Part shown: one piece after another, positions 23,608 through 32,995 of the stretch
Numbering within the stretch: position 1 is the first letter of the stretch
Layout of the letters: every line of letters begins with the position of its first letter
NCBI GenBank assembly: GCA_020637555.1
Contig: JACKKF010000003.1
Coordinates: forward strand, 186,001 to 250,000
From: Rhodobacter sp.
GTDB lineage: Bacteria; Pseudomonadota; Alphaproteobacteria; Rhodobacterales; Rhodobacteraceae
Reading direction: 5' to 3'
DNA length: 64,000 bases
The notes under the pieces: model-generated
The model's database searches: none
Seen by the model: only the letters and a program-made list of their open reading frames with translations
What the model was told of the DNA's origin: nothing
Made by a program: the position numbers and the translations under genes

Positions 23608-26382
23608 ATGACCGATTTCGCCCGCCGACTCACCCGCTCGCCCCTGGCCCATGATCCCGACGCCGCCGGGGACATCGCCACCCGCTTTGCCGATCTGACA
23701 CCCGACCTGCGCGGCGTTCTTGCGGCCACCGCCGGGTGCAGCCCTTTCCTGAAATCGCTGATGGAACGCGAGGACGCCTGGCTGCGCGAGGCCCTGGCCG
23801 GCGCGCCCGAGGATGCGCTCGACTCGACCCTCGCCACGCTGGTGCCCGACACGCCCGAGGCGACCGGCACCGCACTGAGACAGGCCAAGCGCCGCGTCGC
23901 CCTGCTGGCCGCGATCGCGGATCTGGGCGGGGTCTGGTCGCTGGAACAGGTCACGACGGCATTGACGCGGCTGGCCGACACCGCGGTGCACCGCGCCCTC
24001 ACCACCCATCTGGCCGAGGAGATCCGCCGCGGCAAGATCCCCGGTGCCCAGCCCGGCGACGAGGAAACCGGCGCGGGCATGGTCGCCTTCGCCATGGGCA
24101 AGATGGGCGCGTTCGAGCTGAACTATTCCTCGGACATCGACCTGATCTGCCTGTTCGATCAGGATCGGTTCGGCACGGACTGGCACGACGCGCGGCAGGC
24201 GTTCATCCGCGCCACGCGCAAGATGGCGGCGATGCTGAACGATCATACCGCCGACGGCTATGTGTTCCGCACCGACCTGCGCCTCAGGCCCGATGCCTCG
24301 GTCACGCCGGTCTGCATCTCGATGGAGGCGGCCGAACGCTACTATGAATCGCTGGGCCGCACCTGGGAACGCGCCGCCTGGATCAAGGCCCGCCCCTGCG
24401 CCGGCGACCTTCAGGCCGGGGCGCGGTTCATCGACACGCTGCGACCGTTCGTCTGGCGGCGGCACCTCGATTTCGCCTCGATCCAGGACGCCCACGACAT
24501 GATCCTGCGCATCCGCGCGCACAAGGGGCTCAGCGCCGAGATCGACGGCCACAATCTGAAACTGGGCCCGGGCGGCATCCGCGAGATCGAGTTCTTCACC
24601 CAGACCCGCCAATTGATCGCCGGCGGACGCGACGCCGATCTGCGAAACCGCGATACGGTCGGCGGGCTGGCGGCGCTGGCCGCCAAGGACTGGGTGCCGC
24701 GGGGTGTCACGCAGGCCCTGACCGACCACTACCGCGAACACCGCGAGATCGAGCACCGGCTGCAAATGGTGGGTGACGCCCAGACGCAGATGCTGCCCAC
24801 CACACCCGAGGCCTGGGACCGGCTGGCCCGGTTCATGGGCGAAGCCGATACCCAGGCCATGCGCGACCGCCTGAAGGCGCGGCTGCTGGACGTGACCGCG
24901 TTGACCGAGGATTTCTTTGCGCCGGGCGATGCGGAAACCGCCGAACGCCCCGATCTGAGCGATCAGCAGCGCGGCATCGTCAGCGGGTGGCGGTCCTATC
25001 CCTGCCTGCGCTCGACCCGGGCGCAGGACATCTTCACCCGGCTCGAACCCGAGCTGCTGACCCGCCTGCTGAAAGCGCCGCAGCCGGACGAGGCCGTCGT
25101 GGGCTTTGACCGGTTCCTTGCCGGGCTGCCCGCCGGCGTGCAGCTTTTTTCGCTGTTCGAGGCGAACCCGACGCTGATCGACCTGCTGGTCGATATCCTG
25201 ACCACGGCGCCCAAGCTGGGGGACTACCTGGCCCGGAACGCGGGCGTGTTCGATGCGGTGATCGGGGGCGGGTTTTTCGCGCAATGGCCGGGCCCTGCGG
25301 CGCTTCAGGCCGACCTGGCCGAGAAACTGGCGCCGATCGAGGACTATGAACGCCGCCTGGATGCGGCGCGGATCTGGATGAAGGAATGGCATTTCCGCAT
25401 CGGCGTGCACCATCTGCGCGGCCTGATCGACGCCTTCGAGGCCGCGGGTCAGTATGCGCATCTGGCGGATGCGGTGGTCGCCGGGATATGGCCGCATGTC
25501 ACCGCCGAATTCGCGCGCAAGCATGGACCGATGCCCGGGCGCGGCGCGGTGGTTCTGGGCATGGGGTCGCTGGGGGCGGCGCGGCTCAACGCGGCGTCGG
25601 ACCTCGATCTGATCGTGATCTATGATGCGGCCGGGCAGGATGCGTCCGAGGGGCCGCGCCCGCTGGCCGCGCGGCCTTATTTCGCGCGCCTCACGCAGGC
25701 CCTGGTGACGGCGCTTTCCGCGCCGATGGCGCAGGGACGGCTGTATGAGGTGGACATGCGGCTCAGGCCCTCGGGACGGCAGGGGCCGGTGGCGACGTCG
25801 CTCGATGCGTTCCGCGCCTATCAGCAGACCGAGGCCTGGACCTGGGAACACCTGGCGCTGACGCGGGCGCGGGCCCTGGCGGGATCCGGTGACCTGGCGG
25901 ACGAGGTCGAGGCCTTCCGCGTGGCCCTGCTGGCGGAAAAGGGGCAGGGTGCGAGCGTCGCGCAGGATGTGTCGGACATGCGCGCGCGCCTGAGGGCGGC
26001 AAAGCCGGGGCAGGGGGCACTCGAGGCCAAGGATGGCCCCGGGCGGTTGCAGGATATCGAACTGCTGGCCCAGATGATCACCTTGCAGGCTGGCGCCCCG
26101 GCGCGCCGGACCGAGGCGCAGCTTCTGGCCGGGCGTCGCGCCGGACGCATCGACACCGCCGCGCAGGAGGTCTTGCTGGGCGCCTATCGTCTGCTGTGGC
26201 GGGTGCAGTGTTCGCTGCGTCTGCTGGCCGATCGCGTGACCGATCCCGAGGCGCTGGGCGAGGGGGCGCGCGCCTTCCTGCTGCGCGAGACGGGCGAGGA
26301 AACGCTGGAGGCGCTGGTGGCGCGGCTGGCCGAGGCAACCGGCGAGGCGGCCGCGATCGTCGACGCGGCGCTGGCCGGGTAG
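23608..26382 (+). CDS. glnE: Glutamine synthetase adenylyltransferase/deadenylase
   Basis: 924-residue bifunctional enzyme that adenylylates and deadenylylates glutamine synthetase in response to PII protein, tuning nitrogen assimilation. Both nucleotidyltransferase centres are seen: NYSSDIDLICLFD from residue 172 (deadenylylation half) and NAASDLDLIVIYD at about 661-673 (adenylylation half). GPGGIREIEFFTQ and LRPSGRQGPVATSL are further hallmarks. Length is normal for alphaproteobacteria. Two hairpins follow its stop. Confidence 0.95.
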   Translation: MTDFARRLTRSPLAHDPDAAGDIATRFADLTPDLRGVLAATAGCSPFLKSLMEREDAWLREALAGAPEDALDSTLATLVPDTPEATGTALRQAKRRVALLAAIADLGGVWSLEQVTTALTRLADTAVHRALTTHLAEEIRRGKIPGAQPGDEETGAGMVAFAMGKMGAFELNYSSDIDLICLFDQDRFGTDWHDARQAFIRATRKMAAMLNDHTADGYVFRTDLRLRPDASVTPVCISMEAAERYYESLGRTWERAAWIKARPCAGDLQAGARFIDTLRPFVWRRHLDFASIQDAHDMILRIRAHKGLSAEIDGHNLKLGPGGIREIEFFTQTRQLIAGGRDADLRNRDTVGGLAALAAKDWVPRGVTQALTDHYREHREIEHRLQMVGDAQTQMLPTTPEAWDRLARFMGEADTQAMRDRLKARLLDVTALTEDFFAPGDAETAERPDLSDQQRGIVSGWRSYPCLRSTRAQDIFTRLEPELLTRLLKAPQPDEAVVGFDRFLAGLPAGVQLFSLFEANPTLIDLLVDILTTAPKLGDYLARNAGVFDAVIGGGFFAQWPGPAALQADLAEKLAPIEDYERRLDAARIWMKEWHFRIGVHHLRGLIDAFEAAGQYAHLADAVVAGIWPHVTAEFARKHGPMPGRGAVVLGMGSLGAARLNAASDLDLIVIYDAAGQDASEGPRPLAARPYFARLTQALVTALSAPMAQGRLYEVDMRLRPSGRQGPVATSLDAFRAYQQTEAWTWEHLALTRARALAGSGDLADEVEAFRVALLAEKGQGASVAQDVSDMRARLRAAKPGQGALEAKDGPGRLQDIELLAQMITLQAGAPARRTEAQLLAGRRAGRIDTAAQEVLLGAYRLLWRVQCSLRLLADRVTDPEALGEGARAFLLRETGEETLEALVARLAEATGEAAAIVDAALAG

Positions 26383-26405
26383 CCGGGGGGCTGCTCGCCC
26401 CCCGG
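26383..26405 (+). terminator. Hairpin directly after glnE
   Basis: Perfect 8-bp stem CCGGGGGG / CCCCCCGG with a 7-base loop starting right at the glnE stop codon. There is no T-run after it, so termination may rely on the tandem hairpin downstream or on Rho. Confidence 0.6.
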
Positions 26406-26414
26406 ACCCCCTCG

Positions 26415-26440
26415 CCAAAGGGGGGCACGCCCCCCTTTGG
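26415..26440. repeat. Second perfect hairpin between glnE and the GMC gene
   Basis: 11-bp perfect inverted repeat CCAAAGGGGGG / CCCCCCTTTGG with a CACG loop. A related CCAAGGGG/CCCCTTGG hairpin follows the MttB-like gene at 59388-59413, so this may be a recurring intergenic motif in this genome. Confidence 0.6.
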
Positions 26441-26535
26441 AAACCCCGTGCGTATTTCCCGACAAGATGATGGGACGGGCTTGTCACCGGCGGGTGCCGG
26501 GGCGCAGACTGGGTCTGGCAACGGGGAGGGCGGCC

Positions 26536-28149
26536 ATGGAGTTCGACTATGTGATCGCGGGCGGGGGCTCGGCCGGATCGGTTCTGGCCGCGCGGCTCAG
26601 CGAGGATCCCTCGGTGACGGTGTGCCTGGTCGAGGCCGGTGGCGGCGGACGCGATCTGCTGATCCGCGCGCCGGCGCTGGTGGCGGCGATGGTCTCGGGG
26701 CGGCCCAGGCTGAACAACTGGGCCTTTCGCACCGTTCCGCAACCCGGCCTGAACGGGCGGCGCGGCTATCAGCCCCGGGGCAAGGCCCTGGGCGGGTCCT
26801 CGGCCATCAATGCGATGCTGTATGTCCGCGGCCAGCCCGAGGATTACGACGCCTGGGCAGATCAGGGCGCCGACGGGTGGGATTGGGGCGCCTGCCTGCC
26901 CTATTTTCTCAAGGCCGAGAACAATCAGCGCGGTGCCTCGGGTCTGCATGCGGAGGGCGGGCCGCTGAGCGTATCGGACCAGTCCGACCCGCGAGCCGTG
27001 AGCCGCGCCTTCGTCGCGGCATGCGGCGAGGCGCAGATCCAGGAAACCGCCGATTTCAACGGCTCGACCCAGGCGGGTGCCGGGCTTTACCAGGTCACGC
27101 AGTTTCACGACGGTCCGCGGCGCGGCGAGCGGTGCTCGGCGGCGGCCGGGTATCTGTTCCCGGCGATGGACCGGCCGAACCTGACGGTCCTCACCCGGCG
27201 GCTGGTCGAAAAGGTCGACCTGAGCGACGGTCGCGCCACGGGCCTGGTGATCCGCCAGGGCGGGCGGCGCCAGAGGATCGGCGCGCGGCGCGAGGTCATC
27301 CTGTCGGCCGGTGCCTTCGGCTCGCCGCAGATCCTGATGCTGTCGGGGATCGGCCCCGAGGACGAGTTGCGCGCACAGGGCATCCGCGTGCAGCACGCCT
27401 TGCCGGGGGTCGGGCAGAACCTGCAGGACCATCTGGACTATGTGATCAGCTACACGTCGCCGCGCACCGATGTCATCGGGCTGAATCCGGGCGGGTTGGC
27501 GCGGCTTGCGGGCGCGGGACTGCGCTGGCGCAAGGACGGCCAGGGCCTCTTTGCCTCGCCCATGGCCGAGGGCGGGGCGTTCTTCCGGTCGGGTCCGCAG
27601 GTCGACCGGCCTGATCTGCAGTTCCATTTCGTCATCGGCATCGTCGACGATCACATGCGCAAGCTGCATTGGTCGAACGGGTTTTCCTGCCATGTCTGCG
27701 TCCTGCGGCCCCATTCGCGCGGTTCGGTCGGGTTGAACAATGCCCATCCGGCCATGGCGCCGCGCATCGATCCGGGGTTTCTGACGGATGCGCGCGATCT
27801 CGCGGTGCTGAAGGTCGGCGCGCGCGTCATGGAGCAGGTGCTGGACGCGCCGCCGCTCGCGCCATGGCGGGGACGCCGGCTGTATCCGCATGACGGATCG
27901 GACGCGGCGCTGGAAGCCGACATCCGCGCGCGCGCGGATACCATCTACCACCCGGTCGGCACCTGTCGCATGGGGGTGGACGACCAGGCCGTGGTCGATC
28001 CGGCGCTGCGGGTGCGCGGCGTCGCGGGGTTGCGGGTGGTGGATGCCAGCGTCATGCCGACGCTGGTCAGCGGCAACACCAACGCGCCGACGATCATGAT
28101 CGCCGAACGCGCGGCGGATCTTGTCCGGATGGGCGACGCGGGCCGCTAG
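26536..28149 (+). CDS. GMC-family FAD oxidoreductase (choline dehydrogenase-like)
   Basis: 537-residue flavoenzyme. The FAD dinucleotide-binding motif is YVIAGGGSAGSVLAARL (residues 5-21), followed by the GMC signature GKALGGSSAINAMLYVRG near residue 95. The catalytic His is in YHPVGTCRMG, and a second catalytic Asn/His segment is SGNTNAPTIMIAERAA near the end. It is of the alcohol/choline dehydrogenase type and has no signal peptide. A betaine synthesis gene set is not nearby, so the alcohol substrate is unknown. It is convergent with the VIT1-like gene, 5 bases apart. I prefer the ATG at 26536 since the FAD motif starts there. Confidence 0.9.
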   Translation: MEFDYVIAGGGSAGSVLAARLSEDPSVTVCLVEAGGGGRDLLIRAPALVAAMVSGRPRLNNWAFRTVPQPGLNGRRGYQPRGKALGGSSAINAMLYVRGQPEDYDAWADQGADGWDWGACLPYFLKAENNQRGASGLHAEGGPLSVSDQSDPRAVSRAFVAACGEAQIQETADFNGSTQAGAGLYQVTQFHDGPRRGERCSAAAGYLFPAMDRPNLTVLTRRLVEKVDLSDGRATGLVIRQGGRRQRIGARREVILSAGAFGSPQILMLSGIGPEDELRAQGIRVQHALPGVGQNLQDHLDYVISYTSPRTDVIGLNPGGLARLAGAGLRWRKDGQGLFASPMAEGGAFFRSGPQVDRPDLQFHFVIGIVDDHMRKLHWSNGFSCHVCVLRPHSRGSVGLNNAHPAMAPRIDPGFLTDARDLAVLKVGARVMEQVLDAPPLAPWRGRRLYPHDGSDAALEADIRARADTIYHPVGTCRMGVDDQAVVDPALRVRGVAGLRVVDASVMPTLVSGNTNAPTIMIAERAADLVRMGDAGR

Positions 28150-28154
28150 CCGCG

Positions 28155-28859
28155 TCAGACACTCACCCCGAACAGCGTGCCGATCCCCGCGGTGATGGCC
28201 ATCGCGAACAGTCCCCAGACCACGACACGCAGACTGGCGCGCAGGACTGGCGCGGCGCCGGCCTTTGCGCCCATGGCGCCCAGGATCGCCAGGGTGATCA
28301 CCGTGACGACCAGAACCACCGGGATCGTCTGACCGGCGGGGGCGAGCCAGGCCGCCACCAGCGGAATCGCGGCCGCCACGCTGAACGTCACGCCCGAGGC
28401 AAAGGCCGCCTGCAACGGGTTCGCGGCCAGGGCCTCGGATATGCCCAGTTCGTCGCGGACATGCGCGTCCAGCGCGTCGTGGGCGGTCAGTTCGCGGGCC
28501 ACCTGAAGGGCGGTGGCCTCGCTCAGGCCGCGATCGCGGTAGATCGCCGCCAGCTCTGCCAGTTCGGCCTTTGGCTGCGTTTCCAGCGCCTCGCGTTCGC
28601 GCGCGATGTCGGCGCGTTCGGTATCGGCCTGCGACGAGACCGAGACATACTCTCCGGCCGCCATCGACATCGCCCCGGCCGAGATCCCCGCGATGCCGGC
28701 GATCAGGATCGTCGCCGGATTCGGATCGGCCGCGGCAACCCCGACAATGAGCGAGGACACCGAGACGATGCCATCGTTGGCCCCCAGAACGGCGGCGCGA
28801 AGCCAACCGCTGCGGGTGATGTAATGCGGGTCGTCGGGGTGGGCCGAGGTCTGGGGCAT
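28155..28859 (-). CDS. VIT1/CCC1-family membrane protein
   Basis: 234-residue inner-membrane protein of the vacuolar iron transporter family. The first two helices carry AAVLGANDGIVSVSSLIVGVAAA and GISAGAMSMAAGEYVSVSSQ, the family's metal-pathway motifs; then comes a soluble loop rich in Glu (ADIAREREALETQPKAEL), and then three more helices. VIT1 proteins export Fe2+/Mn2+ in eukaryotes. Whether bacterial members do the same is unproven. An 89-base region precedes it that presumably contains its promoter. Confidence 0.9.
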   Translation of the reverse strand: MPQTSAHPDDPHYITRSGWLRAAVLGANDGIVSVSSLIVGVAAADPNPATILIAGIAGISAGAMSMAAGEYVSVSSQADTERADIAREREALETQPKAELAELAAIYRDRGLSEATALQVARELTAHDALDAHVRDELGISEALAANPLQAAFASGVTFSVAAAIPLVAAWLAPAGQTIPVVLVVTVITLAILGAMGAKAGAAPVLRASLRVVVWGLFAMAITAGIGTLFGVSV

Positions 28860-28948
28860 GGGGCTCGCCGGTTGGTTGTGTCGGGACTGCGGCCCACCAT
28901 AAGCCGGGGCGCACCCGCCGCAAGGGGGGGCGCGCCCGGGACCCTGGG

Positions 28949-29764
28949 TCAGGTGTCGTTTGGCCGGACGCGCGCCGCGCTCTTGTCCGCAAAGGCGGCC
29001 AGCCGGCCGCGGCTGGCCGGCTGCGTGTTCACCACGCCCGCAACGACGGATTCCATATAGGCCGCATCCAGCGCTGACATGTTCTGGACATGGCTGATCG
29101 CCGAGCAGATCGCGAAATTCGACAGCGGCGGATTGGTCGCGGCCGCACGGGCGATTTCATAGGCCTTGGCCTCGCTGTCATCGACCAGATATTGGGCCAG
29201 GCCCACTGCGATCGCCTCGGTGCCCTGATAGACCCGGCCGGTCAGCATCATGTCGATCATCCGCGCCTTGCCGACCAGGTCCGCCACCCGGATCGTCGCC
29301 CCGCCGCCGGTGAACAACCCGCGCTGGCCCTCGGGCAGGGCGAAATAGGTGCTGGCGTCGGCGACCCGCACATGCGCCGACGAGGCGAGTTCCAGCCCCC
29401 CGCCGACCACCGCGCCCTTGAGGGCCGCGATGACCGGAACGCCACCGTATTCCATCTTGTTGAAGGCCTCGTGCCACCGCAGGCACAGGTGCATGAACTC
29501 CTCGGGGCGACGGTCCTCGGCATGGTGCTCGACCAGATCGAGCCCGGCGCAGAAATGCGCCCCTTCGGCGCGCAACACCACGGCCCGCACCCCGCCCGAG
29601 GGGCCCGCGCGGCCGATGCGGGTGAAGATGTCGATCAGTTCATCCACCGTCGCGGCGTTCAGCGCGTTGCGCTTGTCGGGGCGGTTCAGCGTGACGGTGG
29701 CGATGCCGTCCGCGTCCACCGCGACGGTCGTGAAAGTCAGGCCAAGGTCGTCGAATGCGGTCAT
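28949..29764 (-). CDS. Enoyl-CoA hydratase/isomerase (crotonase) family protein
   Basis: 271-residue crotonase-fold enzyme. TVTLNRPDKRNALN starts the domain, AEGAHFCAGLDL forms the first oxyanion-hole loop and GAVVGGGLELASSAHVR the second. In the usual catalytic Glu region it reads FALPEGQRGLFTGGGATIR, so the Glu of PEGQ is likely functional. Members act on acyl-CoA thioesters as hydratases, isomerases or hydrolases; which reaction this one runs cannot be told. It is divergent from nadE, with about 190 bases between. Confidence 0.88.
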   Translation of the reverse strand: MTAFDDLGLTFTTVAVDADGIATVTLNRPDKRNALNAATVDELIDIFTRIGRAGPSGGVRAVVLRAEGAHFCAGLDLVEHHAEDRRPEEFMHLCLRWHEAFNKMEYGGVPVIAALKGAVVGGGLELASSAHVRVADASTYFALPEGQRGLFTGGGATIRVADLVGKARMIDMMLTGRVYQGTEAIAVGLAQYLVDDSEAKAYEIARAAATNPPLSNFAICSAISHVQNMSALDAAYMESVVAGVVNTQPASRGRLAAFADKSAARVRPNDT

Positions 29765-29950
29765 GGGGTCCTCCAGCGTTGGCGAAAGCGTAGGGGGCGG
29801 GCGCGGGCGTTGTCCATGGGCGACGTCACGTCCAGGCGCGCGGGGCGGGGCAGGGGGCGGTCCGGGTCCTGCGGGATGGCGGCGCGCGTTGCGGCTTTTC
29901 CTTGGGCGTCAGTCTGGTATGTAGGCGGTCAGCCAGAAACCGGATCGCGC

Positions 29951-31609
29951 ATGTCCCAGAAATTTCGCCTGACCATCGCCCAGTTGAACCCCACCGTCGG
30001 GGCGCTGCAGGCCAACGCCGAACGGGCCCGCGCCATCTGGGCCGAGGCGCGCGAGGCCGGCGCCGACATGGTCGCCTTTCCCGAGATGTTCGTGACCGGC
30101 TATCAGACGCAGGATCTGGTGATGAAGCCCGCCTTTGCCCGCGACGCGATGCGCGTGGTGCACGAGCTGGCGCAGACCTGTGCCGAAGGGCCTGCGATGG
30201 GGATCGGCGGCCCCTATCTGGAAGGCGGGCGTCTCTACAACGTCTATTATGTGCTGGAACGGGGCCGGATCGCCGCGGTGGTGAAGAAGCATCACCTGCC
30301 CAACGATCTGGTGTTCGATGAAAAGCGCCTGTTCACGCCGGCCGATATCGCGGGCCCCTATCGCGTCGGGCCGCTGATCATCGGCACGCCCATCTGCGAG
30401 GACGCCTGGCACGACGATGTGACCGAGGCGCAGGCGGAAAGCGGCGCGCAGATCCTGCTGGTGCCCAATGGGTCGCCCTATTCGCGGGGGCGCCATGACA
30501 CGCGCATGGGGCTGATGGTGGCGCGCGTGATCGAGACCGGCCTGCCGCTGGTCTATGTGAACCTCGCCGGTGGACAGGACGACCAGATCTTCGATGGCAC
30601 AAGTTTCGTGCTGAACCCGGGCGGGCACCTGACCCATCTGCTGCCCGGGTTTGTCGAGGCCGTCACCCATATCGACTTTGTCGAGACACCCGAAGGGTGG
30701 CGCGCCGAGCCGGGCGACAAGTCCCCGCTGGCCGACGACTGGGAGCGCGACTATCACGCGATGGTCACCGGCACGCGGGACTACCTGCACAAATCCGGTT
30801 TCCGCCGGGTGCTGCTGGGCCTGTCGGGGGGCATCGATTCGGCGCTGGTTGCGACCATTGCCGCCGATGCGCTGGGCCCCGAGAACGTGCATTGCATCAT
30901 GTTGCCGTCGGAATACACCTCGGCCCATTCGCTCGAAGATGCGGCCGCCGTCGCCCGGGCCCTCGGCTGCAAGCTGGACACGGTGCCGATCTCGGGCTCG
31001 CGGGCGGCCGTGACCGAGGCGCTGGCGCCCCTGTTCGCGGGTCTCGCCGCCGACGTGACCGAAGAGAACATCCAGTCGCGGCTGCGCGGCCTGCTGCTCA
31101 TGGCTATTTCGAACAAGACGGGGGCCATGCTGCTGACCACGGGCAACAAATCCGAGGTCGCTGTCGGCTATGCGACGATCTACGGCGACATGAACGGCGG
31201 CTACAACCCGATCAAGGATCTCTACAAGACCCGGGTGTTCGAGACCTGCCGCTGGCGCAACGAAACCCACCGCCCCTGGATGCTGGCCCCCGCCGGGACG
31301 GTGATTCCGCCCCGGGTGATCGACAAGCCGCCGTCGGCCGAACTGCGCGCCGATCAGAAGGACGAGGACAGCCTGCCACCCTATCCGGTTCTGGACGCCA
31401 TCCTGGACGGTCTGGTGGAGCGTGACCTCGCGGTCGAGGATCTGGTCGCCGAGGGCTTTGATCGCGCAACGGTCAAGAAGGTCGAACACCTTCTCTACAT
31501 CTCGGAATGGAAGCGGTTCCAGTCCGCACCCGGGGCGCGGCTGACGACGCGCGCCTTCTGGCTGGACCGCCGTTATCCGATGGTCAACCGCTGGCGCGAC
31601 CCCTCGTGA
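29951..31609 (+). CDS. nadE: NAD+ synthase, glutamine-hydrolysing
   Basis: 552-residue two-domain enzyme for the last step of NAD synthesis. The N-terminal nitrilase-type glutaminase has the triad Glu45 (FPEMFVTGY), Lys112/113 (VVKKHHLPND) and Cys149 (GTPICEDAW); ammonia then reaches the synthase domain, whose ATP-binding loop is SGGIDS at 292-297, followed by LLTTGNKSEVAVGY. Both halves are complete, so it uses glutamine rather than free ammonia. The ATG at 29951 is the only sensible start. Confidence 0.97.
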   Translation: MSQKFRLTIAQLNPTVGALQANAERARAIWAEAREAGADMVAFPEMFVTGYQTQDLVMKPAFARDAMRVVHELAQTCAEGPAMGIGGPYLEGGRLYNVYYVLERGRIAAVVKKHHLPNDLVFDEKRLFTPADIAGPYRVGPLIIGTPICEDAWHDDVTEAQAESGAQILLVPNGSPYSRGRHDTRMGLMVARVIETGLPLVYVNLAGGQDDQIFDGTSFVLNPGGHLTHLLPGFVEAVTHIDFVETPEGWRAEPGDKSPLADDWERDYHAMVTGTRDYLHKSGFRRVLLGLSGGIDSALVATIAADALGPENVHCIMLPSEYTSAHSLEDAAAVARALGCKLDTVPISGSRAAVTEALAPLFAGLAADVTEENIQSRLRGLLLMAISNKTGAMLLTTGNKSEVAVGYATIYGDMNGGYNPIKDLYKTRVFETCRWRNETHRPWMLAPAGTVIPPRVIDKPPSAELRADQKDEDSLPPYPVLDAILDGLVERDLAVEDLVAEGFDRATVKKVEHLLYISEWKRFQSAPGARLTTRAFWLDRRYPMVNRWRDPS

Positions 31610-31761
31610 TCGGTGGTATTTCGGCAAGTTGATGCGCGCGCCCTGTGCAGCGGGCTTTCCTTGACGGGCCGATGACGCTATCCTGCCGACAAAAGAGCGC
31701 CCCGTGTTGAGGGCGCCGGACAAGTGTGCGGGCGTGACCACGCACCGGGTACGAGGGCAGA

Positions 31762-32931
31762 ATGAACCGAGCAGGCAGCACCGCATTTCCGCGTCTTGCG
31801 CTGACCCTGGCGACCGTTGCGGCGCTGGGCGCATGTCAGATGAGCCCGGGCACCGGCACCGCCACGACCGGCGCGCCCGGCGATCAGTCGGCCCCGGCCG
31901 CGGCGACGGATGGCCCCTCGTCGCGCACCATCGAACGCGATGTCGAAGCGCCTGAGGTCTTTCAGCGCGACGACACCGGCCTGTGGGACGGGCGCCCGTC
32001 CCTGGGGGGCGTGTGGGTTGCCCATCCCTCGGCCCAGGACCCCGAGCGCGTGATGATCCGCAACCAGGCCACCGGCGCGACGGTGATCGGTGCCCTGTTC
32101 CGCCGCGAGCGGGACAATCCGGGGCCCCGGTTCCAGATTTCCTCCGAGGCGGCGAATGCCCTCGGCATCCTCGCCGGGGCGCCGACCGAGATTTCGGTGA
32201 CGGCGCTGCGCCTTCAGCGCGTCGAGATGGAGATAGACCCGGCTCCGTCGGCCACCACCGCGGCCGATGAAACGCTGGCGATCGCCGCGGCGGAAAGCCC
32301 GGCGGCGGTCGATGCAGCGGCGGGCGATGCCGCGGCGCCGGCGCCGACCGGCGCGCCGCAGGGGCAGGTCGCCGTGACGGACGCCGACCCGGAACCGCCG
32401 CGCCGCACGCTGCGCGATTTCTTCCGCCGTCGCAGCCCCGAGCCCGCACCCGCGGACACCGCGATCGCACAGACCACGCTGGCCCCCGCAACCGCCGCAA
32501 CGACCGCCACCGCCGCGCAGACCGTCACCGAGATGGCCTCGACCGAGCCGCCGCGCGCCGAACGTCGCAGCTTCTTCGACATGTTCCGCCGCAACCGGCC
32601 CGAGCCCGAGCCCGACACGACGATGATCGCGCTGCCCGAGACGACCGCCGCCGCACCGGTGGCCACGCCTGAGCCGCCCAGCCGTCCGGCCGCGCGAATC
32701 GACCGGCCGTTCGTGCAGATCGGCATCTTCAGCGTCGAGCAGAACGCCACCAACGCCCGCGCGCTCATGCAGCGCAACGGCCTGACCGCCGAAATCCGGC
32801 GCGGACGCATCAATGACAACCAGTTCTGGCGCGTTGTCGTGGGGCCTGCGGGATCGACGGCCGAGCGGGCGGATATCCTGCGCCGCGTGCGTGGACTGGG
32901 CTTTGCCGATGCTTACGCGGTTGTGCGCTGA
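31762..32931 (+). CDS. SPOR-domain lipoprotein
   Basis: 389-residue exported lipoprotein. The lipobox is ALGAC with the lipidated Cys at residue 25. A low-complexity Ala/Pro/Thr region spans most of the middle, interrupted by two basic stretches that echo each other: RTLRDFFRRRSPEP and RSFFDMFRRNRPEP. The SPOR domain is at the C-terminus, PFVQIGIFSVEQNATNARAL to FADAYAVVR (about 312-388), which binds denuded glycan strands at the septum. It precedes the dacC-type carboxypeptidase gene, a link often seen in proteobacteria, and so probably acts in cell-wall growth or division. Confidence 0.85.
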   Translation: MNRAGSTAFPRLALTLATVAALGACQMSPGTGTATTGAPGDQSAPAAATDGPSSRTIERDVEAPEVFQRDDTGLWDGRPSLGGVWVAHPSAQDPERVMIRNQATGATVIGALFRRERDNPGPRFQISSEAANALGILAGAPTEISVTALRLQRVEMEIDPAPSATTAADETLAIAAAESPAAVDAAAGDAAAPAPTGAPQGQVAVTDADPEPPRRTLRDFFRRRSPEPAPADTAIAQTTLAPATAATTATAAQTVTEMASTEPPRAERRSFFDMFRRNRPEPEPDTTMIALPETTAAAPVATPEPPSRPAARIDRPFVQIGIFSVEQNATNARALMQRNGLTAEIRRGRINDNQFWRVVVGPAGSTAERADILRRVRGLGFADAYAVVR

Positions 32932-32995
32932 GCGGGTTTGAAACCGGCCCCCGAATGACGCTAAGGTGGCGCCCGAACGAAAGCCGGAGTTGCCC

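Noticed and set aside
23509..28992. A continuous open frame of about 1800 codons on the minus strand
   Set aside because: It runs antisense to glnE, the GMC gene and others that are clearly real. Its protein is low-complexity, rich in Arg, Gly and Pro, and matches no family. It is a by-product of high GC and strong codon bias.
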